A stretch of DNA of 64,000 nucleotides, taken from IMG/VR virus record IMGVR_UViG_3300031951_015091, positions 17,958 to 81,957 of that record; one strand, written 5' to 3'. The stretch's first letter is position 1. Each line of letters begins with the position of its first letter. The stretch comes from a virus. The notes under the pieces are model-generated. The model had not been told where the DNA came from. It was given only the letters and a program-made list of their open reading frames with translations, and did not search any database. This document shows, in pieces, positions 1-9,030 of the stretch. A program made the translations under genes and the position numbers.

Positions 1-962
1 TGATAGTCTAGGCCAACACCTTCTGAACAATCTACGGTGGCAATATACATTCTGCCTTGTTGTGGTTGTTCATAAATGTCCAAGCAATCTTCTTGCCATG
101 GCGGGTCACGAAATGCTAATGACCTTAGTTTGGCGCCAGTGATCAAAGTGGCAGAAGAACCAATAAACTCCGTTTCAAACTCTTGGCGAAATTGTTCTTC
201 TGAGGTATTACGAATCGTTTCTTCTTTCCACTTTGCATCACGACCTGGTACCTGTGACCAATGAATCTCAATTGGTTTATAGAGGCTACGTTTTTCTGTG
301 GCATCCACCCACATCTTATAGAAATGATTGAGGCCACACGGTGTAGAAACTATAATAACCTTAGAGGTTTGACCAGAAGAAATAACCGGGTAAGTAGATG
401 TGAAGAATTCATCTGCCATATTCTTAGGTACGAAAGCAAATTCGTCTAAGAAAATTAAATTGTATGTACCGCCTCGAACACCGGCTGCAGATGTTGCGTA
501 TGCAAAAATCTTTGAACCATTTTCTAGTTCAATGTTTCTTTTATTCCATGTGATAATACCTTGTTGTAACCACAATGGAAGATATTCGTAAGCCTTTTGA
601 ACCCGAGATAGAATCTCTTGTGCTAATTGACCTTTGTTAGCAAGAATAGCAATATTGTATTCTTCTTGGAATAAAACACACCACAACATATAACCAACCG
701 TTGTAGTAGTTTTACCAACCTGCCGAGGCATTTTACAGATAGAGAAACGATTGGCATGAAAGTCACGCACCATTTCTTCTTGGAAATCCCACATATTAAA
801 AGGAATAAGACCTGAGTCCACATTCACAATTTTTACATAGGTTTTTATGAAATAAACAGGATCAGAAGCACACTTAATAAACTCTTGTGCTTCTTCTTCG
901 GTAAATGATATAGTAACTCCAACCCTTTTTAGGTTGGAATTTCCCAAATAACCATCGTTCAT
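1..962 (-). CDS. 17: Terminase large subunit gp17 (partial, 3' end beyond left edge)
   Basis: This is the DNA-packaging motor: an ATPase that pumps DNA into the prohead and a nuclease that cuts concatemers. About 320 residues are visible. They show a Walker A motif PRQVGKTT (about 79-86), Walker B LIFLDEF (about 169-175), coupling motif VSTPCGLNHFY (about 205-215) and the start of the RNase H-like nuclease domain, DCSEG (about 311-315), all as in T4 gp17. The ATG at 962 directly follows the TAA of the Dps-like gene. The C-terminal nuclease remainder lies outside the window. In T4 gene 17 follows gene 16 directly; here a ferritin gene lies between them. Confidence 0.96.
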   Translation of the reverse strand, partial: MNDGYLGNSNLKRVGVTISFTEEEAQEFIKCASDPVYFIKTYVKIVNVDSGLIPFNMWDFQEEMVRDFHANRFSICKMPRQVGKTTTTVGYMLWCVLFQEEYNIAILANKGQLAQEILSRVQKAYEYLPLWLQQGIITWNKRNIELENGSKIFAYATSAAGVRGGTYNLIFLDEFAFVPKNMADEFFTSTYPVISSGQTSKVIIVSTPCGLNHFYKMWVDATEKRSLYKPIEIHWSQVPGRDAKWKEETIRNTSEEQFRQEFETEFIGSSATLITGAKLRSLAFRDPPWQEDCLDIYEQPQQGRMYIATVDCSEGVGLDY

Positions 963-1397
963 TTATTTTGTGATGCTACGAAGCATCCATTGGTGTTTAC
1001 TATGAGTATCAATACGACCTGCAATAAAATCAGCAAGCCCTTGTTTGTCAAATTGATCTGCTAATTTAAAAGCAACATTTAAAGTGGCAAGAACTCTTTC
1101 GTTATCAGTCATTAAACGGCGAGCCATTTCTACACCTGCAGGTACAGAAGTTTCATCTTCAATCTCTGATAGTTCCATAAAACGAGTGAAAGAACCTGGT
1201 GCATATGTGTCTAAAGAACGAATCTGTTCGGCAATTGGATCTACCGCACCATGCAGTTCTTCATAGAGATTACCAAAGAATTCATGGTATTGTGGAAAAT
1301 TAGAACCTTCCACATTCCAATGGTAGTTGTGAGCTTTAAGGTATAATGCAAAAGTATCTGCAAGAACCTTCTTCATTATTTCTTGTAAAGTTTCCAT
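963..1397 (-). CDS. Dps-like ferritin (DNA-binding/iron-storage protein)
   Basis: The 144-residue protein matches the Dps/miniferritin family, which forms dodecamers that oxidise Fe(II) with peroxide, store iron and often protect DNA. Ferroxidase residues are recognisable: H26 in HWN, H38 in YHEFF, and D53 with E57 in DPIAEQ. The position equivalent to E. coli Asp67 is Gly42, so iron binding may be altered. The length is near that of small Dps proteins. The N-terminus lacks a long Lys-rich tail, so DNA binding is uncertain. The gene sits between terminase small and large subunits and abuts gp17 without a gap, so it is probably expressed late with the packaging genes. The family call is strong; the phage role is unknown. 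Confidence 0.9.
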   Translation of the reverse strand: METLQEIMKKVLADTFALYLKAHNYHWNVEGSNFPQYHEFFGNLYEELHGAVDPIAEQIRSLDTYAPGSFTRFMELSEIEDETSVPAGVEMARRLMTDNERVLATLNVAFKLADQFDKQGLADFIAGRIDTHSKHQWMLRSITK

Positions 1398-1401
1398 GGT
1401 T

Positions 1402-1788
1402 TTATTTATTTTCTTTCAATTGTTTAAGTAGTTCTGCCGTAGATCCAACAAATACAGCTTTATCTATGTTCAAATTTTGAGTATTGTTTGTGGTCTTTGG
1501 TTGTAAATCTTGTTTGCGTTTCTGTACCTCTAATAAATCTTTATTCATATCTGCAAGGTTTTTCAACATACCTGCTACAACCTCAAATGCTCTTGGGTGA
1601 TCAGATTGTTTGGCAACAGAAATGATATGGTCTGCTGCATCATTACCTTTTTCAATTAAATCACGAAGGTTTTGTCTAGCAAACTCAGCATCATCTTCAA
1701 CAGTATCTTTTACTTCTACAATTTCTGTTGTTATTGGTATTGGTTCTATCTCTAATGCTTCAGATAATTTCTCATTTAATTTTTTCAT
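1402..1788 (-). CDS. 16: Terminase small subunit gp16
   Basis: This 128-residue protein matches the T4-type small terminase, which recognises DNA and stimulates the gp17 ATPase. The core FARQNLRDLIEKGNDAAD followed by a long helix ending in NKDLLEVQKRKQDL is the central coiled-coil oligomerisation region typical of gp16. The N-terminal 35 residues are acidic and the C-terminus is short and polar. It lies upstream of the Dps-like gene and gp17 on the same strand, as expected for the packaging operon except for the intervening ferritin. T4 gp16 is somewhat longer; aquatic T4-like homologues are commonly this short. Confidence 0.88.
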   Translation of the reverse strand: MKKLNEKLSEALEIEPIPITTEIVEVKDTVEDDAEFARQNLRDLIEKGNDAADHIISVAKQSDHPRAFEVVAGMLKNLADMNKDLLEVQKRKQDLQPKTTNNTQNLNIDKAVFVGSTAELLKQLKENK

Positions 1789-1821
1789 ATTAAAGTATTA
1801 TTAACTATTATGTTTTAATTT

Positions 1822-4800
1822 TTAATATTCTGGAAGATCATTACCATTTTCGGGATCAACATTTGCTTTTTTGATAAACAAAACTAACGATCCACCAGGC
1901 TTTATATCAACCCATTTATCATAAGGGCTAATATATCCTACTTGTACAGGACTACTCCTATAGGCATTAGAATTGTCAACAGTATAACCATGAATTCCGA
2001 CATTCCCACCCCAGGCCCACATAGTACCATTGGTTTTCATAGCTCCAGCTGCACCGTGAGCATCAAATGTCATATGCCAATTAGTATTGGCACCAATTTG
2101 ATTAGGTGAAGATCGGCTAACGCCACCCCCTTCAGAATTACCTGTGATGCCGTATAATTGACTCCCAGTCGCCCAAAGTGTTCCATCTGTTTTAACAAAA
2201 AGAAGGTTTTGGTTTAAAAGTGTAACCGATTTCCAATTAGTTTCAGTACCTAATTGTGTTGGAGATGACCTTCTTACAACTACTCCTTCATTTAATCCAA
2301 GTTTACCGTAAGCATTTCCACCCCATAACCAAAGTGTTCCATCATCTTTTAAAGCAGCTTTGCCACCATTTCCTATTCTGTCCGAAAATAATTTTTTCCA
2401 ACCAGCATATGTTCCAACTTGAGTTGGACTTGATCTATTGGCTGTATCATTAAGACCTAATTGAGCAACAGCATTTTTTCCCCAAGTCCATAAAGTTCCA
2501 GTACCTTTTAAAGCCATTACACTATCAACACTAGCTATAACATCTGTCCAAGTATTACTTGTTCCTATTTGCACAGGTGAAGAAAATGCAGCATTAAAAG
2601 CACCATCTAAACCTAATTCTCCACTTGATTGTGTGCCCCAACCCCAAAGTGTTCCATCCATCTTTAAAGCAACAGTAAAATCTAATCCTTTACTGACAGT
2701 TCTCCAACTACCACCTCCAAGGACTTGTACAGGAGAACTTATATAATTAGTTGCATTATCACCTCTTTGACCACCAGTTCCCGTTCCCCAAGACCATAAA
2801 GTGCCATCTGTTTTGATGGCTGATCCTGTTTTTATTTGGGTATAACCTGCACCTGTAGCCAATTTTTTCCAATTTGTAGCTGTTGTAAGTTGAACTGGTG
2901 AAGAAATATTTTGGCCTGGACGTCCTAGTAAAATACCATTACTGAAACCGTCACTACCAATTCCCCACAATTGTCTTTCAGGACCACCACTACCACTAGA
3001 AGCCGCCGCAGCTGCAGCATTGGCCGCAGCAAAGGCACCGTTAGCATATACACCAGCAGAAGTAGCATTGACATTTGCTGAGTTAGCAGCTGTAAATGCA
3101 GCAGTAATAGAATTGTTTTGTGTTATATTTGTAGTAGTAGCTGCATTAGCAGCAGCAAAGGCACCATTAGCATAAACTCCAGCAGAAGTAGCAATGACAC
3201 TTACTGTATTGGAATTAGCAAAGGCACCGTTAGCATAAACTCCAGCAGAAGTAGCAACGGCATTTGCTGAGTTAGCAGCTGTAAAAGCAGCATTAGCATG
3301 GATAAAAGAACTGTTAGCATGAATAAAAGAACTGTTAGCATGAATGAAAGCAGCATTAGCATGATTTCTAGCAAAACTATCAGAAGCGAATAAAGCTGCA
3401 TTTGCAGCTGCAAAAGCACCATTAGCGTAAATACCAGCAGAATTAGCAGCTATGAAAGCATTGTTAGCATGAATGAAAGCAGCATTAGCAACAGCAAAAG
3501 CACCAACACTATTAGCTGCATTAGCTAATGCAGAATGACTAATAATTACAATATTGCCATTAGAAAAATTAGCTGAAGCTCCGTTTTCATATTTGTAAAT
3601 TTTACCTTCAGCTGACGTAGGAACTTTCCAATATACAGAACCAGCAAATTTAGGGGTACTGCTATAAGATGCGCCAGTTATAGAACTTGTATTAGCAGTA
3701 GAAACATAAGCTACATTTCCTGTAAATTCAGTATTACTATCATCAAGAAGTCTAAAGTAACTAGAACTTCCACTACGATCTTGGTTAAAATTAAAATCAA
3801 AAACATATGTTTGACCTGATATAACATATATTGTTGGGTAATTTCCTGAATATTGATCTATTTGCCAATTGGCTCCACTAGCTCCTTCAGTAATTCTAAA
3901 TTTTGTAGCTGCAGGTGTTAATGATCTATAAATTGCTGTGTTTGATGCGGTATTAGCAGCACTAAATGCAAGACCACCATCAGCTGGACTTTGTACTCTA
4001 ATAGAACCAAAAATTGAATTATATGTGGTATCACCGTAGCCAAGAGTGGTATTACCAACTAAACTGGTAGGTGCGGTCCAATATAAAATACCATTTGTAT
4101 ATCCAGATGTTGCATTTGAAGTAACTACTCCAGAAGATGAAACGTGTGTAACTCCTGAGAGAGCACTACCGCTTGCAAAAGGAGAAGCGGTATATAATTT
4201 AAAACCACCAAAACCAGAACCTTCTATAGCACTAACGTCAAAAGCATATGTTTGCCCAGCAATAACATTTAATGTTGGGCTATTAGCTGTTGGACCAGCA
4301 ATATCAGGAAATCTATAACGAAAAGAAATTCCGCCTTCTTGGAAAACAACAAGTCTTTGTTTTGTAGCTGAAATAAAATTTGTTCTATAAGCAATATTAG
4401 CAGTATTATTGGCAGTATTTGCTGTCAAAAACGCTGCGTTAGCAGTATTTCTTGCAACTTGATCTGCTCCACTAGCATTGTTAGCAGCTAAAAATGCAGC
4501 ATCAGCAGTATTTTGTGCATTGGTAATATTGGTATTCTGTGTAGCATTAACACCAGCTTCATTGTTAGCTGCTGCAAAAGCAGCTGTAATGCTATTATTT
4601 TGTGTAGTGTTTATACCATCAATATTATTAGCAGAAGCAAAAGATGCATTTGCTGTATTATAAGCACCATCAATATATGTTTGTAAATTTTGGTTGTTTA
4701 ATGTAATTAATTGAGTTTTTAAGTTAGCATTAAGAGTTGCTTTTTTGAATGAAGGATCTGTAATAATAACGTCATTATTCGCACCAATTTCACCTGTATA

Positions 4801-7011
4801 ACCTTCAAACAGTTGCCACTCTTTTGTTCCGTGATCTCGAATTAAACCAGTATGAGCATTGACACCATCGTTATAGTGTGCTGAAATACCAATATCTAAT
4901 AAATCGGAAGTATAATTGCCAGCACCAAGAAGAATAACAGTATCATTAGCAACGATTGTTGTAGCACTTATAGTAAATGTATTTCCTAAAACACTTAGGT
5001 TACCTGTAATGCTAACATCACCAGTAATTGTTCCGCCGTTGTTTGCATTGAGGGAATTATTAGCACGAATAAATGCGGCGTTTGCTGTATTAAAAGAAGG
5101 TTGTATTTGAGGAAATACATTATTAGCTGCATTGAAGGAAGCATTAGCGTGAATAAATGCAGCATCACCGGTATTTTGAGCATTGGTAATATTGGTATTC
5201 TGTGTAGCATTTACACCAGCTTCATTGTTGGCTTTAAGGAAAGCCGCATCACCGGTATTTTGAGCGTTGGTAATGTTTGTATTTTGTGTAGCATTAACAC
5301 CAGCTTCATTATTAGCTTTGGCAAAAGCACCATTAGCCGTAGTAAAAGCTGGTTCAATTTGTGGTGCTACATTATTAGCTGAAGCAAAAGCTGCATTAGC
5401 ATGATTTCTAGCATAAGGATCAATCTCATCACCAGGCACATAGGCTGTAGTTTGAACTGTGCTATCAGGAAATGTTATTGTTCCATCTTTATTAAAATTC
5501 CATTGTGAGAAGGTTGCACCACCAGTATTTGCTTGTATTATAACCTCTGTATTTGCATATACTGTTGATACACCTGTTGCTAGAGCAATAAAACCAGAAA
5601 CATCAGTATCAACATTTGCGGTAATTGCTATTTGATTTGTTGGTAAATTTAATATTCCACCACCGCCACCAAATTTTAAATCTCCGGTCATTGTGTCGCC
5701 GGACTTACTTACTTTGGTGTTAGCAGAAGCAAAAGCTCCATTAGCAGTATCTCTTGCAACTTGATCTGAACCTGAGATTTGTGTTGGTGGTTGCCCGCCA
5801 ACAGAAACAGCCAAAGTACCATTTTGATTGCTTAATACTAACCCACCTAAATCAATTGATCCTGGCCCAACATAAAGAGAATGCCAACGATTAGAATCTG
5901 AACCAAGGTAATAAGTGTTAGTAGTGGTTGGTAATAAATTTCCACTAATTGCACCGCCAGTATTTGCATTAAGAGAATTGTTAGCACGAATAAATGCAGC
6001 ATCACCGGTATTTTGAGCGTTGGTAATGTTTGTATTTTGTGTAGCATTAACACCAGCTTCATTGTTGGCTTTAAGGAAAGCCGCATCACCGGTATTTTGA
6101 GCATTGGTAATATTGGTATTCTGTGTTGCATTTACACCAGCTTCATTATTGGCTGCATTGAAAGAAGCATTAGCATGAACGAAACCGGCATCTGCTGTAT
6201 TTTGAGCTATTGTTATATTGGTGTTTTGAGTTGCATTAACACCAGCTTCATTATTGGCTGAAGCAAAAGCACCATTAGCATAAAATCCTGCTGAAGTACC
6301 TTTATTATCTGCTGTTGCAGCTGCTGTTCTAGCTACGTTGTCGATTGATGCACCACCTGATATAGTATTAGCATAATCAAATGCAGCATTAGCATAATTC
6401 CAAATATACGATATATTGGTATTTTGAGTTGCATCTACTGTATTGGAATAAGCAGCTGCACTATTAGCAACATCAAATGATGCATTAGCATGGCCAAAAG
6501 AACTGTTAGCATGGTTCCTAGCAAATTGTATACTGGTATTCTGAGAATCACTTACGGTATTGGAGTAAGCAGCTGCACTATTAGCAATATCAAATGAAGC
6601 ATTAGCATGGTTCCTAGCAAATTGTATACTGGTATTCTGAGAATCACTTACGGTATTGGAGTAAGCAGCTGCACTATTAGCAATATCAAATGAAGCATTA
6701 GAATGGTTTCTAGAATAAGGATCAACCTGAGTATCACTTACAATAGTATTAGCGTAATTAAAAGCAGCTTGAGCAAGAACACTAGCTGAATTAGCAGCTG
6801 TAAAAGCTCCATTAGCGTAAATACTAGAACTATTGGCTAATGCAAATCCAGCGTTAGCTTGTAAAAATGCAGCACTAATGCTATTGTTTTGTGTGCTATT
6901 TGTATTGTATAACTCAGTAAAGTTATTGTTTGTTTTGGTAAATCCAACTCTTATTCGATCACCAGTTCCATCGTTTGCAACTGTACCAATATTAATCGAT
7001 TCTTTTGCCAT
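1822..7011 (-). CDS. Giant tail-fiber-like protein with AN-repeats and C-terminal RCC1 propeller
   Basis: This 1729-residue virion protein starts with INIGTVANDGTGD, a header shared by fiber proteins of aquatic T4-like phages. Residues about 40-890 are mostly repeats of the type ANAAFxxAN and NATQNTNITNAQNT, interrupted by modules near 340-420, 430-545 and 650-770. Two beta modules with an AGQTYxFD signature lie near 890-1030 and 1037-1157. More AN-repeats follow. From about 1342 to the end there are seven DGTLWxWG/SSPVQ blades, a complete RCC1-type beta-propeller. The long repeats suggest an extended trimeric shaft and the propeller a receptor-binding tip; this is inference. It is inserted between gp15 and gp16, which are adjacent in T4. 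Confidence 0.85.
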   Translation of the reverse strand: MAKESINIGTVANDGTGDRIRVGFTKTNNNFTELYNTNSTQNNSISAAFLQANAGFALANSSSIYANGAFTAANSASVLAQAAFNYANTIVSDTQVDPYSRNHSNASFDIANSAAAYSNTVSDSQNTSIQFARNHANASFDIANSAAAYSNTVSDSQNTSIQFARNHANSSFGHANASFDVANSAAAYSNTVDATQNTNISYIWNYANAAFDYANTISGGASIDNVARTAAATADNKGTSAGFYANGAFASANNEAGVNATQNTNITIAQNTADAGFVHANASFNAANNEAGVNATQNTNITNAQNTGDAAFLKANNEAGVNATQNTNITNAQNTGDAAFIRANNSLNANTGGAISGNLLPTTTNTYYLGSDSNRWHSLYVGPGSIDLGGLVLSNQNGTLAVSVGGQPPTQISGSDQVARDTANGAFASANTKVSKSGDTMTGDLKFGGGGGILNLPTNQIAITANVDTDVSGFIALATGVSTVYANTEVIIQANTGGATFSQWNFNKDGTITFPDSTVQTTAYVPGDEIDPYARNHANAAFASANNVAPQIEPAFTTANGAFAKANNEAGVNATQNTNITNAQNTGDAAFLKANNEAGVNATQNTNITNAQNTGDAAFIHANASFNAANNVFPQIQPSFNTANAAFIRANNSLNANNGGTITGDVSITGNLSVLGNTFTISATTIVANDTVILLGAGNYTSDLLDIGISAHYNDGVNAHTGLIRDHGTKEWQLFEGYTGEIGANNDVIITDPSFKKATLNANLKTQLITLNNQNLQTYIDGAYNTANASFASANNIDGINTTQNNSITAAFAAANNEAGVNATQNTNITNAQNTADAAFLAANNASGADQVARNTANAAFLTANTANNTANIAYRTNFISATKQRLVVFQEGGISFRYRFPDIAGPTANSPTLNVIAGQTYAFDVSAIEGSGFGGFKLYTASPFASGSALSGVTHVSSSGVVTSNATSGYTNGILYWTAPTSLVGNTTLGYGDTTYNSIFGSIRVQSPADGGLAFSAANTASNTAIYRSLTPAATKFRITEGASGANWQIDQYSGNYPTIYVISGQTYVFDFNFNQDRSGSSSYFRLLDDSNTEFTGNVAYVSTANTSSITGASYSSTPKFAGSVYWKVPTSAEGKIYKYENGASANFSNGNIVIISHSALANAANSVGAFAVANAAFIHANNAFIAANSAGIYANGAFAAANAALFASDSFARNHANAAFIHANSSFIHANSSFIHANAAFTAANSANAVATSAGVYANGAFANSNTVSVIATSAGVYANGAFAAANAATTTNITQNNSITAAFTAANSANVNATSAGVYANGAFAAANAAAAAASSGSGGPERQLWGIGSDGFSNGILLGRPGQNISSPVQLTTATNWKKLATGAGYTQIKTGSAIKTDGTLWSWGTGTGGQRGDNATNYISSPVQVLGGGSWRTVSKGLDFTVALKMDGTLWGWGTQSSGELGLDGAFNAAFSSPVQIGTSNTWTDVIASVDSVMALKGTGTLWTWGKNAVAQLGLNDTANRSSPTQVGTYAGWKKLFSDRIGNGGKAALKDDGTLWLWGGNAYGKLGLNEGVVVRRSSPTQLGTETNWKSVTLLNQNLLFVKTDGTLWATGSQLYGITGNSEGGGVSRSSPNQIGANTNWHMTFDAHGAAGAMKTNGTMWAWGGNVGIHGYTVDNSNAYRSSPVQVGYISPYDKWVDIKPGGSLVLFIKKANVDPENGNDLPEY
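6511..6702 (-). repeat. Perfect 96-bp direct tandem repeat inside the fiber gene
   Basis: Two adjacent 96-bp copies (6511-6606 and 6607-6702) read identically. Each encodes 32 residues of the N-terminal shaft repeat. A more divergent third copy lies just before them. Perfect identity at DNA level points to a recent duplication or slippage event in the shaft. Confidence 0.85.
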
Positions 7012-7013
7012 TT

Positions 7014-8135
7014 TTATTCCCTGTCTACGGTATAAATGATTGTATCTGCTCCAAATAATGTACTATCACCAAAAGGCACATATGTATCTTGAACATCTTG
7101 TTCTGGCCATTCCGCTATATCAGTTAAAAATCCAAAATCTCCATCATATTCAGCATTTCTTGGAACAGCCCTAGTCACAATTGATACTGCCTTAACTGGC
7201 AAAATATCAATCTCTGTTATTTTATAATTTGCTTTTGTATAATCACCAATTACATTATCATTTACTTTTAGTAATTCTGTTAGTTCACCTAAAATTAAAA
7301 TTCCTGAGCTAGTATTACTGAAATAAACTACTTTACCTGTAATTTCATTTGTACCATTTCTATTTACACGAATTGTTTCGCCTGTGCTAAAGTAATTATT
7401 TCCTGTAGAATAATTTACATAAACTTTTTGAGCATCACGTTTTTGATTATCAATAAAAATATTTGTGTTTGCAGTACCATATCGACCTGTTATTGGACTA
7501 AAGGCACCGATAATAGATGTATTACCTGTTATGTTAGGCCACAGATAACTTTTAACAGTAAACTCTAAATCCCAAACAATTAAACGAGTGGTTCCATCAC
7601 TTAAACCACCTTCATAATCTGTAGTCATATTTACAGAATTTAATATAATTGGCATATCATATTTTTGATCCATACTTGGAATCATGTTTACAGTAACAGT
7701 AAAATCAGGTTTAAAAAATGGCAATATTTGTTCTACAATTTGTGTGCCATCTTCTGTGTTGCGAACAAAAATTGACATACTAAAATTGAAATCATACGGT
7801 ACAGGAACATACTGAGATTCTAAACGACCACTTGAATTTTTAGAAAAATTCTTTAATAGTGATTGTTGTTTACGGCTATTGTCATAAGACATACCGGTAA
7901 GTTCAAATGAAATTCTTGGTACGGAAACAGCAATTGATTTTGTTAAAGTTGGATCAGATTCGATAGCTGTTAACCAACGCTCTTTTGAACCATAAGTTAA
8001 TGGTACTTTAAATATTTCAAAATTTGTTGCGCCGTCTTTAGATGTTCTTTGTATTTGAAGATCATTGAAAATTGTTCCAAATGCTACAACAACCTTGCGA
8101 ATTGAACGATTATAATATTGTGATTTGCCTAGCAT
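7014..8135 (-). CDS. 15: Tail sheath stabiliser / tail completion protein gp15
   Basis: The N-terminal two-thirds matches T4 gp15, which caps the tail tube and sheath and docks the tail to the head neck. Recognisable blocks include the start MLGKSQYYNRSIRK, LTYGSKERWL, the central SMSIFVRNTEDGTQIVEQIL followed by PFFKPDF, and IVWDLEFTVKSYLWP. At 373 residues it is longer than T4 gp15 (about 272). The extra part (about 200-310) includes a beta module around TGNNYFSTGETIRVN of a type common in aquatic phage structural proteins. It overlaps the gp14 stop by one base, in the T4 order 13-14-15. Confidence 0.93.
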   Translation of the reverse strand: MLGKSQYYNRSIRKVVVAFGTIFNDLQIQRTSKDGATNFEIFKVPLTYGSKERWLTAIESDPTLTKSIAVSVPRISFELTGMSYDNSRKQQSLLKNFSKNSSGRLESQYVPVPYDFNFSMSIFVRNTEDGTQIVEQILPFFKPDFTVTVNMIPSMDQKYDMPIILNSVNMTTDYEGGLSDGTTRLIVWDLEFTVKSYLWPNITGNTSIIGAFSPITGRYGTANTNIFIDNQKRDAQKVYVNYSTGNNYFSTGETIRVNRNGTNEITGKVVYFSNTSSGILILGELTELLKVNDNVIGDYTKANYKITEIDILPVKAVSIVTRAVPRNAEYDGDFGFLTDIAEWPEQDVQDTYVPFGDSTLFGADTIIYTVDRE

Positions 8136-9025
8136 TATGGTTCACCAAATGGGTTTGTTTCAGTAAAATCAATAATGCCATCAGATTCGGATTCAATTCT
8201 TGCGTTATCTTGTATATCTTCAAAGGCAGTATTCATGTATGCGGTATCATTTACAGATAGAACTGTCCAATCAGCTAAACTTGTATTGCCTTTTATTGCT
8301 GCACCTGAAACAAAAGTTCCTCTTGTTAAGATTATATCTATATGAGTATTTGGAACAAAGTCATAAACTTGAGCTTGTGCTGTTGCATAAGTTAAGTTTG
8401 CGCCTTGATAGATAATCTCATCATTAACAAATTTACCATTACCACCAACACTCAAAGCAATTTTTGTTCTTGGATAGTAACTGCGAATTTGATTATCAAT
8501 TTCTGGAATACCAACTTCAACAACTTCATTAGAAAATACATATTGTTTAAGTTTTAATCCATAAACATAAACATTACCACCACGACCACGACCCAAAGTA
8601 TAGAACATAGCTTGATCATTTTCATGTTCTACAAATGTAATCTCAAAGAAGTTTCGTAGTAAAGGAATATAAAGCAAGTCGCCTTCTAAAGGCCTTGTCA
8701 TTGGTATTACTGCTTGAAATCTTCGGCGAGAAACTAAGAATTGAACCTCATCACGAATTTCTAAACCAAATTTAGATATAAAATCTTGTTCGCCATCCAT
8801 ACCCGTAACATTTTCCAAATACATTTCAATTGGGTAAGCATTTACATACTGTTTAAGTGTATCTTCTCCATATAAAAAATCAACTTCATCACGACTTGAA
8901 CGTGGAAGATAGTAAACATCCATACCATATATTTGTAAAGCTTCAATAACCAAATCTTCAATGAGCAATTGCTCAGAAGTTATTTGACTAGAAGGAAAGT
9001 TATTGAAGTATAGATTGGTTGCCAT
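8135..9025 (-). CDS. 14: Neck protein gp14
   Basis: The 296-residue protein matches the T4-like gp14 head-completion/neck family. The N-terminus has SEQLLIEDLVIEALQIYG, and a conserved block EMYLENVTGMDGEQDFISKF is followed by DEVQFLVSRRRF. With gp13 it forms the connector gate between portal and tail. It lies between gp13 and gp15 with minimal gaps, the T4 order, supporting co-transcription in a late operon. Confidence 0.93.
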   Translation of the reverse strand: MATNLYFNNFPSSQITSEQLLIEDLVIEALQIYGMDVYYLPRSSRDEVDFLYGEDTLKQYVNAYPIEMYLENVTGMDGEQDFISKFGLEIRDEVQFLVSRRRFQAVIPMTRPLEGDLLYIPLLRNFFEITFVEHENDQAMFYTLGRGRGGNVYVYGLKLKQYVFSNEVVEVGIPEIDNQIRSYYPRTKIALSVGGNGKFVNDEIIYQGANLTYATAQAQVYDFVPNTHIDIILTRGTFVSGAAIKGNTSLADWTVLSVNDTAYMNTAFEDIQDNARIESESDGIIDFTETNPFGEP

Positions 9026-9030
9026 TCATT

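Noticed and set aside
4046-4318. Plus-strand open frames inside the giant fiber gene
   Set aside because: They are antisense shadows caused by the repeat-driven codon bias of the fiber gene.
6480-6720. Regular repeats that look CRISPR-like
   Set aside because: The repeats are in frame inside a fiber gene, are 96 bp long and adjacent without spacers, and no cas genes are present.
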